Program-made: the position numbers and the translations under genes
In this document: piece by piece, positions 25,323 to 35,152 of the stretch
Position numbering within the stretch: the first letter of the stretch is position 1
Layout of the letters: each line of letters begins with the position of its first letter
Notes under the pieces: generated by a model
What the model saw: only the letters and a program-made list of their open reading frames with translations
The model's database searches: none
What the model was told of the DNA's origin: nothing
Assembly (NCBI GenBank): GCA_937928545.1
Contig: CALGJQ010000007.1
Coordinates: forward strand, 124,001 to 188,000
Direction: 5' to 3'
Length of the DNA: 64,000 nt
Source: an uncultured Verrucomicrobiales bacterium
GTDB lineage: Bacteria; Verrucomicrobiota; Verrucomicrobiia; Verrucomicrobiales; Akkermansiaceae

Positions 25323-26618
25323 ATGGAAAGAATGGTAAATGTCGAAAGACCGGTTACTGATGAGTCGATTCCCCAGGATGAGACAAGAGAGCAAGTTATC
25401 CAGACTGCTTCTGACGAGCTGAATTTGCTCGGATACGAGATTGATCATGAGGAGTTTTCTGCGGTCTTTCCGGACTTCGAAGTTGATCAGGTTGACGGAG
25501 GTGAAGCTTTAGAAACTCTCGAAGCCAATTCGAGGAAAGTAGAGGAGATGAAGGTCACTGAAAAAATGGTAAATTTCCTGAGGGAAATGAGATCGGAGAG
25601 AGTTTCGCTAAAGGACTCTCTTGCAGCTCTGCGGATCGAGTTCAAAGACAATATCGATAAGGAAACCGATGCTGTTCTAGCTCAGTATGAAGCCCTTTTT
25701 TCTCCAGACCTAATTCCGGATGTGAAAGAGCGGAAAGCCGTGGAGTCCCTTTTCCATGCTGAGGGAGTTTCCTCGTTCACCCCAGCAGTGTTCTCAGGGT
25801 TCCTCGATACGATCTATGAGCAGTCTGATGAGGTAATCTCGGAAGAGACAAAGGAACGAATTCGAGAGCGGTTCAAAAAGCCTAAACAGCGGATCGAAAC
25901 TGCCGACGAACTTCGGCGTGAAGCATTTAGGAAGAATGACAATGGAGCATTCGAGTATGATTCTCCTGAGAATGCTCTGGCGCTAGAAAACGGGATGAGC
26001 GCGTATGCTCATTCCAACGGGCAGATGGCCGTGACATTTGAATCTCCTGGGCAATCGGAGGTGGAGTGGATTTACGTCAAGATTCATAAAACGTGGGTCA
26101 GTGAAAGAATCGCAAGAATATTGAATTACACTGCGGTTCACCGTGAAATCTACAAATCGTTTGATGGCCTGACAGGTCTTTTCGGTGGGAAGAAGGTTGG
26201 CCCTGCTTGGCCGCGTGAGAGACGTGAAGAAGCGATGGATAAAACAGAAAGGTTCGTGCGATGTTTCATCGGTCCTGCGATGGAGCCTCACCAGATGCTC
26301 CAAGTGGAGCACATGCATGTTCTCCGTTCTTCTTTGAAGACTCTTGTGAATCCACTTAACGCGTCGGCATCAGAGAATCTTAACGACCTTCGTGAGCTGG
26401 GCGTTCTGAACGGCAATCATTTCAATTGGAGTAGATTAGGGATAGTAGGGGATATTCTTCGGGAAAACCGCTACTTTAGGGCCCAAGCGATCAAGAATCC
26501 GACCCTTCCTCATCAATTGCTCAAAGAGGAATTGGCTAAGCGAGATCAGAAATCATACCCGGAAAACCTGCGACCGACAGGACTGACTTCCGCTACTGGA
26601 CAAAGCGGAGGTCGTTGA
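25323..26618 (+). CDS. Hypothetical 431-aa cytoplasmic protein
   Basis: I do not recognise this protein. It is highly charged and largely helical, with no signal peptide or membrane helix. The first 100 residues are acidic. A central region has several Trp/His positions (VEWIYVKIHKTWVSERIARILNY), then GPAWPRERREEAMD and a helical C-terminus ending in GGR. A second Met at residue 4 could be the start. It follows the lipoprotein gene after 28 bases and converges on the putative immunity gene. Island location suggests cargo of unknown use. Confidence 0.5.
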   Translation: MERMVNVERPVTDESIPQDETREQVIQTASDELNLLGYEIDHEEFSAVFPDFEVDQVDGGEALETLEANSRKVEEMKVTEKMVNFLREMRSERVSLKDSLAALRIEFKDNIDKETDAVLAQYEALFSPDLIPDVKERKAVESLFHAEGVSSFTPAVFSGFLDTIYEQSDEVISEETKERIRERFKKPKQRIETADELRREAFRKNDNGAFEYDSPENALALENGMSAYAHSNGQMAVTFESPGQSEVEWIYVKIHKTWVSERIARILNYTAVHREIYKSFDGLTGLFGGKKVGPAWPRERREEAMDKTERFVRCFIGPAMEPHQMLQVEHMHVLRSSLKTLVNPLNASASENLNDLRELGVLNGNHFNWSRLGIVGDILRENRYFRAQAIKNPTLPHQLLKEELAKRDQKSYPENLRPTGLTSATGQSGGR

Positions 26619-26651
26619 CAAGGCCGATCGGGAATCATGCAGTTTTTTTGA

Positions 26652-27098
26652 CTAAAACTCCATCTCTGATTCCTCAATTTTCCGAGAACCATAGAGAGGT
26701 GTATTCTCCACTAATTCTCTGAGGCTGGTTGATATGAGGTGTTTTTTGAAATTAGGGTGATCTCCGTAGACCTCTAAGTAATGCCTTTCGAGATTTTGAA
26801 ATAAATTTGTTCGGTCATAGTATTGAGTCCAGCCGTCGGGGGAGACGTGTTCGATTCTGTCGAAAACTCGATTCATTTCCTCCTCATTTCTCTCTAACAG
26901 AGCGCGTTCAATTCTCTCTTGCAAAGGACTCGACTCATGTGGAGAAAACCCAAGTTTGGTTAAGTCAACATTACGGCTGTTTGCGATATATTCAGAAAAA
27001 GTGATCTCTGGTTGAGATGCTTGAGGGCAAAGAACTTGAAAAATAGATTGTTCTCTTGTTGCTATAAAAGAGGGGTCGATGGACGGAGGTCTTTTCAT
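26652..27098 (-). CDS. Putative immunity protein for the adjacent toxin
   Basis: A 148-aa soluble, acidic, helical protein with no recognised family. It starts 7 bases after the stop of the 1434-aa protein that ends in an RNase-like toxin domain, on the same strand. In contact-dependent and polymorphic toxin loci the gene immediately downstream of the toxin almost always encodes the cognate immunity protein, which tends to be small, acidic and poorly conserved. The call rests on that position and size alone. Stretches such as LQERIERALLERNEEEMN suggest a helical bundle. Confidence 0.5.
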   Translation of the reverse strand: MKRPPSIDPSFIATREQSIFQVLCPQASQPEITFSEYIANSRNVDLTKLGFSPHESSPLQERIERALLERNEEEMNRVFDRIEHVSPDGWTQYYDRTNLFQNLERHYLEVYGDHPNFKKHLISTSLRELVENTPLYGSRKIEESEMEF

Positions 27099-27105
27099 GA
27101 TGTTA

Positions 27106-30100
27106 TCATAATGAAGGATAAGCAGTTAGCAAGAACCACCCTCCCTTTCCATCTGGAGAGAGTATTACTGTCACTTTGTCGATTAAGGAGGTGACATTTT
27201 CTAATTTTTGAGTGGAGGTTGCGGAGAATCCCATCCCAAAATCATCTACGCTTGAAATTAAAACTGTGGATGGAGAGGGCAAAACCAAACCCACGGCTTC
27301 GGCGCTTTCTCGATTGGTGATTCCCCTTGAGCTGAGTTCTTTTATGGCTTCAATGTATGGACTCGATTGGGGGCTGTTAAACCATTCCTCAAGCGCCAAG
27401 TTCATCTTAGCCTCGTCCGTAAACGCAGTTATTGGGGGGGTGGTTCTCTGTTCTCTCTTTGCTTTCAATATCGCTTCTTGGGCTAGAGAGTCACTTGTCC
27501 GGTTTAGGTGACGAATTTTAGTATGGCCTATACTACTTTCATTAACGGTAAATCCTTCAGACCTCCAGACAAGCTCATAGATGTTGTTGACTGAAGCCGG
27601 ACCATCGCTAAGTTTCCGTGACAATTTTAGAATTGAATCTTTGTTATTCCTAACAGAGAGCACAACAAGCCCGATCCAATCCCTTAGATGATTCCTCCCG
27701 GTTTTGGTGTATGACTGATTTCCGCTTTTTAAGTCAACCAATACAGCGGCCAGGGTCAGCGCTGCAGTAATGTTTTTGAAACTCCTCTCATTCGAGTGCT
27801 CAACCTCAGTAAGGAATCGGTCGATATCGTCGATTTGGCGTATTAGTCGGTCCAGTGCGTTGCGGCCAGGTTGAGTTTCTGCGATTTTAGAAATTGTGTC
27901 TTCTAAGATTTGGGTGGCATGTTCATCAAGGGAAGTGGGAGGAATTACACTACTTATCGACGAAGATAGAATCTTGGCCGAGGCAGCACTCACGCGAAGA
28001 GCGAATTCATTCCCGTTTATCTCCCCGTTTTTTAGCCTCTCAAGGTCAAGACTAACTACCCCCAGAACATCTAGAATTTCATTTGGGAGAGAAGCAATGT
28101 TCTCAGACCACTCCACCGCAAATTCTCCGTTTGTTAGGCCGAAAGTGAGTCCTTGTCCAAAGCTATCCGCTGAGTCTCCCCACTCTTTTAAAAAGGCGAT
28201 TGCGAAATCCCTCTTGAAGTTCGCAGTGATTGCCAAAGAGATTTGTTGGCTATTCTTATTCTGAACAAACCGCATATAATCTGCGTAATATTGTGGTTCA
28301 GATAGCGAAGTGTATTTCAGCTTCCATCGACGGTAGTCGTTGAAGGGTATTCCCTCAGCGTTAACCATCCACTGCCCGTGATAATTCCAAGTAAACAGAG
28401 ATTCTCGAATAAGTATTTTCACTTTTTCTGGAAACTGATGAATTAGGTTCAGGGATTCTGGAGAGGGTCCAATTTGGGGGCGTAAATTAACCTCGTAATT
28501 CTCCGCAGCTGGCTTTGAAGCTGAATGATAAAACTCGAATTCAGAGCCAACAAAAATTCCCCCAGTCGCATCCTTATTCTCGTTATCTAAAGCGACGAGA
28601 TTAACCCCAAAGGCGGTATCCTGATCTCTCTGGTCCTGCTCTTCTTCGGAAACTTCTTCCTCGCTTCCAACAGTAAAATCTTCAAAGCCCTCTGGTTCTG
28701 GTTGTTCGAGAGAGGGGTAGAATCCAGATTGCGCTCTAGCGATCATCCATCGTGAGATTTCGCCGGCGTCGTTGAAGAACCGGTCATCGTCTTTATACTT
28801 TTCGTAAAAATACCCATCCGGCTCATACATGAGTTCAGAATCCAAGTGCCGCTGATACAGAGTTACTTGTCTTCCTTGAGGAGAGGCGAAGTAACGCAAT
28901 GTGTTCAGCCTTCTTTCAAGGTCCACCACAGGACTAAGGTAGAGATCGGGCTTCGGCAGTGTCTTGTGGGTCTGAGCCTTCATGAACGCCAAAAACAGCA
29001 CATCGTTGATTTTAGTCTCAAGATCTTGCAGGAATGCTCCAAGAGGTTCTAGTGTGAAATCAGGCCCTGGACCGCTGGTCTGGGGATCAGATAGAGCCCA
29101 TTGATGGAGGTTCCATAACCAATCTTGGTGACCTGACTGGTAGTCACTCAGGGAATCCAGAGACTCCTCCACAGAGGATGCGTAAAGCTGCGCAGAATCT
29201 CGGAGGATGTTCAACTGATCTTGGGCATGTTTCTGATCCCGTTGCACCACCATGGGATTTGCGGAAAAGCCTTCGGCGGTCGCCATGTTAGCGTAGGCAG
29301 CCACCATCGAGTCATGCGCCGCATAAATTAAACGACTGAGTGTTTGAGCGATGTCGTCACGATACGGTGTTCTGTTCGATGTTAGTGATGTCCAATACTG
29401 GTCTAGTTGCTCCTGGTTGAATGAATCCCGCGCTTGGCGAATCAGTCGAGTTTGCTGATCATGAAAAGTGTGATGGGCAGAACGGATCGTGTTTTGGGAA
29501 GCACCGGGATTACGCCTGAGCAAATCATTGTATAAATAATCCTCCCAATCTTGCAGGTAAGTGAGGCTGTTGGCGTAGTTTGCTATCCGTTCAATGTCCG
29601 CATCCCATGGCATCCTTCGCTCTTTTTGATCTGAAAGAGAGTCTTGGACAGTCTGGAGAGAAGAATGAATTAGGATTCCTTCTTCGCCCAAAAAATCGGC
29701 AAAAGCCCGGATTTTATCTCGAAGGGGGACGATTTCCCGAGTTGCCTCATATTGCTCTCTTCTGTGGTTTATTTTGAAGCGGAAGTCGTCCGCTGCTTGT
29801 GGAAGCTCAAAGTTCACGAAGTGAAATATTTGATTGCTGCGCCCGCTTATATCTTGAAACCCTTTCAGAGCTACGGGGTAATCAGCATCTGTTCTTGGAA
29901 GCACTCCGATCCAAGTAGCCCACAAAGGTGACTGCTGTTGTAGGTAATGCTGCCGGATCTGTTGCGACCACTCGAGGAAGCCATCCGGGTAGTCAAAGAA
30001 CACCTGCTTCGCGGTAAGTAATTCTTCTACCAATAAGGGAAGGGCTGTATTAAGCGTTTGAATCCCTTGATCGATTTCTTCGAGCTTTGCTTCTTTTTGC

Positions 30101-31410
30101 TCTGCTTTCTGCACGAGCAAATGACCTGCAAGTGCATGGCCGGCTCCGTTGAGCTTATAGAACCCTCCGGAATAATATGTCCCATTTTTATAGGCCTCAA
30201 AAATTGTCCCATGATAATCAAACTTTCTGATATTATTCCGAGCGAGTAAAACCTGCTCGCTATCGAGTTCGGGAATCTCTTCCCACGAGATTTTTTGGCG
30301 AGTGAATTGATAAAGCTCTGACTCCTTTTCGATCCAACTATCGGCTAGTGTCTCAAATTCTTGTTGGGCTTCTTGTATGGCTTGTTCCGATAGGGCCAAT
30401 ACAGGGACTAATTGTTCCAACGGTGTATGCTTGTCTACCTCCTGATCGACAGCTAAGGCTGATCGGAAGTTGTAGATGATGCGGCTTACTTTATATTGTT
30501 CGAGTTCGTCGAGTAAATCATTCCGCCGTCGTTGTTCTTCGTCTCTCCAGTAATCATCGTCATGCTCCTGACGGAATCCTCCCATCTTTTGGATTTCGAT
30601 ATCGTAGGTGTTTCGCATGGGATCAGTATTCAGGTAGTGCAACTTGTCTGGTCCGTATCCCTTTCCTGGGAACCATACTGCTAAAGCCCTGACCGCCGCA
30701 GTATCCGAGATGGACCTGTTGGCTTGTTGAGCTGACGCCTCGTGACGCAGGCGATCTCCCAAAATCTGATCTGGAATCAAGGAAATTGCGGCCTGTGTTT
30801 GAGCTTCCTTGTCTGCGATGGAAAGTTGAAGTTCAGGGTTTTCTTCCACTGAAAAAGTCCCAGTCAAGACTTCCTGTTGCTCTTGAACCGATAGATGAAC
30901 ATGAAAGGCTCCCATGAAGTCCCTAAAATCCTGTTCCGACAATGCGAATGAAGAGTCTAACTGAGCGGCTATGGTTTCCGCTACCCGGAAGAAATACTGA
31001 TTGTGCTGTGAAATTCCCCCAATCTCGACTCCCGCCGGTATTCCTTGGGCTTCTCTTACGGTGAATTCCGCCCCTTCGAGAGTTTCCCAGTTTACCAAAT
31101 CAGGAGACATTTCGACCCAATATCTATGCCCAATTTTCGTATTCCAGCTTAGAAAACCTTGGTTTTCAGAAAGAATTTGGAAGCCTTGAGTCGTTTTAGG
31201 TTCGTCCAATTCGGAGATTGACGAGGAATCGAAAAGCCGCTGCACAGATGGTGTATCAATCTGCCCGAGTGCCAGAGATGGCGAGAGGGTATAGACCATC
31301 ACCTCTTTGTTGCAAATCTTGGAAAGGGAAGATGCAAATAGTCTTGCACAGTGGATGCATTGTTGGAGTGTCAAAAGCCCAACGGGCGAATCTCTCGGAG
31401 CATTTTTCAT
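27106..31410 (-). CDS. Giant polymorphic-toxin-like protein with RNase A/BECR C-terminal domain
   Basis: This 1434-aa protein starts with a weak export-type segment. Next (about residues 62-145) is a verrucomicrobial extracellular-type beta domain (VEMSPDLVNWETLEG with NQYFFRVAE). A long, mostly helical body of roughly 900 residues follows. The last 146 residues look like a toxin domain of the RNase A-like/BECR class: GHTKIRHLNRTSD (His1301), ITAFTDEAKMNLALEEWF, and a C-terminal GGWFLLTAYP (Tyr1431). In CdiA-CT RNase A-like toxins the same order appears: an H-containing motif, an sTFtD-type motif, and a final LTaYP. No FHA, RHS, TPS or PEP-CTERM module is seen, so the delivery route is unclear. 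A putative immunity gene follows. Confidence 0.65.
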   Translation of the reverse strand: MKNAPRDSPVGLLTLQQCIHCARLFASSLSKICNKEVMVYTLSPSLALGQIDTPSVQRLFDSSSISELDEPKTTQGFQILSENQGFLSWNTKIGHRYWVEMSPDLVNWETLEGAEFTVREAQGIPAGVEIGGISQHNQYFFRVAETIAAQLDSSFALSEQDFRDFMGAFHVHLSVQEQQEVLTGTFSVEENPELQLSIADKEAQTQAAISLIPDQILGDRLRHEASAQQANRSISDTAAVRALAVWFPGKGYGPDKLHYLNTDPMRNTYDIEIQKMGGFRQEHDDDYWRDEEQRRRNDLLDELEQYKVSRIIYNFRSALAVDQEVDKHTPLEQLVPVLALSEQAIQEAQQEFETLADSWIEKESELYQFTRQKISWEEIPELDSEQVLLARNNIRKFDYHGTIFEAYKNGTYYSGGFYKLNGAGHALAGHLLVQKAEQKEAKLEEIDQGIQTLNTALPLLVEELLTAKQVFFDYPDGFLEWSQQIRQHYLQQQSPLWATWIGVLPRTDADYPVALKGFQDISGRSNQIFHFVNFELPQAADDFRFKINHRREQYEATREIVPLRDKIRAFADFLGEEGILIHSSLQTVQDSLSDQKERRMPWDADIERIANYANSLTYLQDWEDYLYNDLLRRNPGASQNTIRSAHHTFHDQQTRLIRQARDSFNQEQLDQYWTSLTSNRTPYRDDIAQTLSRLIYAAHDSMVAAYANMATAEGFSANPMVVQRDQKHAQDQLNILRDSAQLYASSVEESLDSLSDYQSGHQDWLWNLHQWALSDPQTSGPGPDFTLEPLGAFLQDLETKINDVLFLAFMKAQTHKTLPKPDLYLSPVVDLERRLNTLRYFASPQGRQVTLYQRHLDSELMYEPDGYFYEKYKDDDRFFNDAGEISRWMIARAQSGFYPSLEQPEPEGFEDFTVGSEEEVSEEEQDQRDQDTAFGVNLVALDNENKDATGGIFVGSEFEFYHSASKPAAENYEVNLRPQIGPSPESLNLIHQFPEKVKILIRESLFTWNYHGQWMVNAEGIPFNDYRRWKLKYTSLSEPQYYADYMRFVQNKNSQQISLAITANFKRDFAIAFLKEWGDSADSFGQGLTFGLTNGEFAVEWSENIASLPNEILDVLGVVSLDLERLKNGEINGNEFALRVSAASAKILSSSISSVIPPTSLDEHATQILEDTISKIAETQPGRNALDRLIRQIDDIDRFLTEVEHSNERSFKNITAALTLAAVLVDLKSGNQSYTKTGRNHLRDWIGLVVLSVRNNKDSILKLSRKLSDGPASVNNIYELVWRSEGFTVNESSIGHTKIRHLNRTSDSLAQEAILKAKREQRTTPPITAFTDEAKMNLALEEWFNSPQSSPYIEAIKELSSRGITNRESAEAVGLVLPSPSTVLISSVDDFGMGFSATSTQKLENVTSLIDKVTVILSPDGKGGWFLLTAYPSL

Positions 31411-31495
31411 TACAATTTTTTTAACTACTTAGGATCATTGGTAGGTCATGAATAATCAAGTAGAATCCATTCATTTTTCTTAAAATTTACCTATT

Positions 31496-31534
31496 GCGCC
31501 AACTGGCGGGGTGATCCTCCGTGACAGTTTGCGC
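31496..31534. repeat. Short palindrome upstream of PD-(D/E)XK gene
   Basis: GCGCCAACTG (31496-31505) pairs with CAGTTTGCGC (31525-31534) with one mismatch, giving a hairpin with a 19-nt loop. The left arm begins with the same GCGCCAAC as the outer arm of the larger palindrome at 33197, so the two sites frame the 31621-33111 gene. Confidence 0.5.
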
Positions 31535-31620
31535 TTTAGAGGCCGGTTTAAGCCACTCTTGAACTCATAGCATTGTATTTCGGTTGACCGGTTGTTTACT
31601 TCTCCAGACTATTCGCAGCG

Positions 31621-33111
31621 GTGAAGAATGGACAGGACCAAAAATATACAGCTCTCCGAAAACGCATCGATATACAGTTGAGGAGATACAGTCTTCCTAG
31701 CATCGTGAATCAGGCCCGAGATGTTCTGTTTAGATGTCAGAACGGTGGAAACTATGCCCCGTGGCACGCCTCTTTACTCATCGAGTTTGCCTTTCTTGCA
31801 AAGTCTCAAGCTACCCGAAACGTGACCTCCTCAGAATTTAGAAAACTCTACCAACTGATGGACTCCCTTGCATCCGCGACGAAGCGAATTAGGGATTTAC
31901 CTGGATTTCACTTTTGGATGAGGAGGATGGCTTTTCAGCAGTTCCCCTACAAATATTCTCACCAGCCTGAGTTCATTGCTCGTCAACATTTTCTCTTTGG
32001 CGATAGGGACAACCCTCGTCTATCGCAGAAATTCCAAGAGCTCCACGGAATGACCATCGAGGAGTTTTCTCAGTGGGCTTTCTGCTTGATGGGATTCTCT
32101 TACGCCGAATCAACCAACACATTTACGCCACTCTGGTTTAAGACACTCGACAAATTTGATGATCCAAACGGACCATTGGTTAAGATTCTCAGAGCCCTTT
32201 CAGTTGATCAGCAAACGCTTGAAAAGGTCATTGAGGTGAAGCACCAAAAGGAACGTGGAGAACGAGTTCATTTCGAGGAGTCCGTGTTTTTTCGACACCC
32301 ACTCTATACCCAGAAGCCGAAAGGCCTGTGGCACTTCCAAGAATACTCCTATTTCCATACCGGATTCCTACAAAGAAGGTTGATAGATTTTGCCTACGAT
32401 TCTTTGCGAGAGAACGATGCGAATGAATTCATGGGGCATTTCGGCCCAGGGTTAGAGCGATACGTCAAACGTTTGTTGGACTACGCGAGAGTAGATCATT
32501 TGGGAGAAAAAGAGCTGAAACAAAAGATCACGAAGGCGGGACGGGTTGCCGACTTCGTAATCGAGGAGGATGATTCCAGAATCATTCTTGAAGTAAAAGG
32601 GGTGGAACCTTCGACTACCGCCAAAACAACTGCACTCTCTCATATTCTGGCAAGCGATCTCAGGAAATCGACCCTTCATGCTATTACCCAAGGACAAAGA
32701 ACGGCGAAAGCACTTCTGGATTCTGAATCGTCAAAGAAGAAAATTTTCCACCTCATTCTAACCTACAAGCAACACTATCTTTCAACTGGCGAGATACTGG
32801 AATCGTGCATTGGCAAGGAGTTCTTGGATGCCGTTCTCGTTGATGAGAATGGAGTGGAGCAATTCGGAAGAGATGATTTATTTCTCATCAGCCTCGATGA
32901 ATTTGAGTCGCTCATCGAGGGAGTAAGCAAAGGTGAAACCACTTTTGGCACGTTCCTGAGAAAAGTTCAAAAAAGTCAAAAAGAATCAGAGAACATGGCC
33001 TTCGTTCTGAGACAGCATCTCGCGAAGCAAGGGATTGGAGGTTTTCCGGAGTTTTTCAAAACTGCTGTCGATGCGTCTTTTGATGAACTGATTTCTCGGG
33101 TCTCAGAATAG
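31621..33111 (+). CDS. Putative PD-(D/E)XK nuclease-like protein
   Basis: This 496-aa protein starts with GTG at 31621. The first 300 residues are a helical region I do not recognise, rich in aromatic and basic residues. Around residues 305-325 is a PD-(D/E)XK-type core: GRVADFVIEEDDSRIILEVKG, in which Asp (ADF) and Glu-x-Lys (EVK) sit on adjacent strands as in restriction enzymes. The final 150 residues are helical. Proteins of this plan are common as stand-alone nucleases or effectors in defence islands; that role is inferred. It stands alone, with palindromes 87 bases before the start and 86 bases after the stop, which suggests a self-contained cassette. Confidence 0.6.
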   Translation: MKNGQDQKYTALRKRIDIQLRRYSLPSIVNQARDVLFRCQNGGNYAPWHASLLIEFAFLAKSQATRNVTSSEFRKLYQLMDSLASATKRIRDLPGFHFWMRRMAFQQFPYKYSHQPEFIARQHFLFGDRDNPRLSQKFQELHGMTIEEFSQWAFCLMGFSYAESTNTFTPLWFKTLDKFDDPNGPLVKILRALSVDQQTLEKVIEVKHQKERGERVHFEESVFFRHPLYTQKPKGLWHFQEYSYFHTGFLQRRLIDFAYDSLRENDANEFMGHFGPGLERYVKRLLDYARVDHLGEKELKQKITKAGRVADFVIEEDDSRIILEVKGVEPSTTAKTTALSHILASDLRKSTLHAITQGQRTAKALLDSESSKKKIFHLILTYKQHYLSTGEILESCIGKEFLDAVLVDENGVEQFGRDDLFLISLDEFESLIEGVSKGETTFGTFLRKVQKSQKESENMAFVLRQHLAKQGIGGFPEFFKTAVDASFDELISRVSE

Positions 33112-33196
33112 CCCCCGCTCAATCAAGCGAGAGTAGCCGCTTGCGATCCTCCCTGTGAAAAGAAAAATCACCCCGATTCGTTTCCAGTTCCCCGTT

Positions 33197-33395
33197 GCGC
33201 CAACCGTTGGGGGTGAATTGTCTTTGAGGAACTAGGATCACAGAGTGCGGAGATTTTCCGCCCTCTGCTGACTCCCCTCAAAGCCGCCGCCGACTGACAC
33301 CAACAGAAAGCGGATAGCGTCCCTTATCAGGTTCCCCTGATATAGGTGTGGAGTGGTGTCAGTCGGGGGTGGGACACTCCCCGAACGGTTGGCGC
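33197..33395. repeat. Nested triple palindrome (~200 bp)
   Basis: Three inverted repeats are nested. Outer: GCGCCAACCGTT (33197-33208) with AACGGTTGGCGC (33384-33395), perfect over 12 bp and, after one mismatch, continuing for 3-4 G:C pairs. Middle: CCGACTGACACCA (33290-33302) with TGGTGTCAGTCGG (33354-33366), perfect. Inner: TATCAGG (33325-33331) with CCTGATA (33336-33342), 4-nt loop. The structure could form a long cruciform, a structured RNA, or a recombination or transposition end. No open reading frame of note lies within it. Confidence 0.65.
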
Positions 33396-33500
33396 TCTTG
33401 AAGCCGTTACACTTTTTCTGGAACCGTTTTGAGGTGTCTCTTGGAGACTCTCAAAGTGTTGAGTGGGGTATTGACCCCGAGCAACACCTGATGAGGCAGG

Positions 33501-34838
33501 TCAATCGAGAGGCATTTGCTCATGGAGCTTCCGAGTAGCACGAAGGAGTCTCTCGTATTGTTTTCCTGCGCGGTTGAAATTGCTGAAAACAATGTAGCCC
33601 AGCCGATAGGATTCTTCTTGGGATGGGTTTTCGGGCGATGAATACCAATAGATTTGACGAAGGTCTGCACTGAACATCCGCAGCTCTTGGTCGAAGTATT
33701 CGGCAATGATAGGGGCGCGGTCCAACTCATCAATTCGCTGGCGAACTTCGGAAACCTCCTCCCACTTTGAAATCAAGAATTTCTCTAAGACGGGGGGAAC
33801 TTGAGTTTCGTCTGAGAACTCAGAAAATGCTTCAGTAGTGGATTCCCAGAGTGAATCGAGGTGTTCATGTAAAGGGGCGGTGTCTTGTAGGTAGTCTTCG
33901 AGAGAAGCGTAACGCACTTCTCCTCCGAACAGGGTGGGTTCCGGCCAGATAAAATCCCTTGAATCATTGTTTTCTGGGTCCTTAAGACACTCTTTCAGGG
34001 CGGTGAAAAGACCGTCAACTTGAGAGTGTAATTTTAAATCATCGGTTTTCCTACAGAGCAGTTGACCCATGCGATTGACGCGAGATGCATTGACGTGCCC
34101 TGTTCTCAAGATTTTTACAGTCGTGTAAAATCTGATACTTCGTTCCTGCCATCGCTTGAGTTCAATCCTCCTGAACAAAGAATCATACGCAACGTTGATA
34201 GCGACTAGATACGCGAAGGGGAGTGTCCAAAAGATGAGGGCAATCGGTAAGAGGAAGGTTTTAGCTGTTTGAACAGAGAACAGCTGCGATGGCGTCTTGA
34301 AGATACTCCAAGCAACTCCAGCTAGTAGAACCCATCCTAGGACTTCTAAGAGCCCCTCAAGGAACCTCGTGGCTAGCTGGTGTTTTTCGTCTAATTTAGA
34401 GACTTCTAAGCTTAGTCCAGTGAGGACCATCAAGGCGATAAGGGGTAGTTCGATCAATAATGGAAAGCTGATGAGGTTTATGAAAAATGAGAGTGCTACG
34501 GCCCATTTAAATTGCTTGCTGAGATTTTCACCAAAGCTTCGATTGGGCTCCTTAGAGGCCGCAACATCGAAGAGTAGAGCTACTCCTGTAAAGAGAGACC
34601 ACATGATGGTTTCCTTGAGAAGTGATGGGTCCCATAAACCGAGGCGTTCCAGCAAAAATACTCCAAAGGAAATCCACAAACCGATGAGAACGACTGGAAT
34701 AAATAGTGATGGGTTAAGAGCGGTCTTTGCGATTGATTTCAGTGAGCTCCGCACTGGTTTGAATCGAATTGCCCAGGAGCAAAATCCAGCGATTAGAATC
34801 GCAATCGCAATTTCACGGTTGGTGAATGGAATTTCCAT
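33501..34838 (-). CDS. Multi-pass membrane protein with helical cytoplasmic domain
   Basis: A 445-aa protein of unknown function. About seven hydrophobic segments fill the first 240 residues (IAIAILIAGFCSWAIRF, FIPVVLIGLWISFGVFLL, LPLIALMVLTGLSL, FLLPIALIFWTLPFAYLVAI and others). The remaining 200 residues are soluble and helical (LEKFLISKWEEVSEVRQRID). I prefer ATG 34838; an in-frame TTG at 34895 would add 19 residues. It stands alone between the nested palindrome and the DUF3768-type genes. Membrane proteins with a helical tail of this sort occur as effectors in defence loci, but there is no sensor partner here and I make no functional claim. Confidence 0.5.
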   Translation of the reverse strand: MEIPFTNREIAIAILIAGFCSWAIRFKPVRSSLKSIAKTALNPSLFIPVVLIGLWISFGVFLLERLGLWDPSLLKETIMWSLFTGVALLFDVAASKEPNRSFGENLSKQFKWAVALSFFINLISFPLLIELPLIALMVLTGLSLEVSKLDEKHQLATRFLEGLLEVLGWVLLAGVAWSIFKTPSQLFSVQTAKTFLLPIALIFWTLPFAYLVAINVAYDSLFRRIELKRWQERSIRFYTTVKILRTGHVNASRVNRMGQLLCRKTDDLKLHSQVDGLFTALKECLKDPENNDSRDFIWPEPTLFGGEVRYASLEDYLQDTAPLHEHLDSLWESTTEAFSEFSDETQVPPVLEKFLISKWEEVSEVRQRIDELDRAPIIAEYFDQELRMFSADLRQIYWYSSPENPSQEESYRLGYIVFSNFNRAGKQYERLLRATRKLHEQMPLD

Positions 34839-35152
34839 GTTCGTCACGAGTGTAGAGAAAAATTGGTTAAAACCCGATTGCACTTTCAGGCTCAATTTGT
34901 AGAGGTTGGATTTTTAGTTTTGGAAACCTCTCCAATCCCACTGATTTGTGGTCTTTCCTACCGAGAACGGAAGATCACCTCCAGACAGAACGATGGGCGG
35001 ATCGAATCTACGTTTGGCACGCTTCGATTTGAGGCCCAGAATTCTGCCCGTGCCGGGGAAGTGTCACGTCCCACGTGAAGCGGGGAGAAGAAAACCCAAC
35101 CGTGAGGGCTGGGTTGGCGGGAAAGATGATTGGAGAGGACTATCGATTCTAA
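34839..35152. other. Intergenic region, only small hairpins
   Basis: About 310 bases without a supported gene. A 6-bp hairpin (CCAACC ... GGTTGG, about 35098-35120) and the short palindrome CAGAATTCTG (about 35038) are visible. No promoter or RNA gene can be assigned with confidence. Confidence 0.35.

Noticed and set aside
33197-33395. Integron attC site
   Set aside because: The ends are CGCCAAC and GTTGGCG, not RYYYAAC and GTTRRRY, and no integron-type integrase with its extra motif is present.
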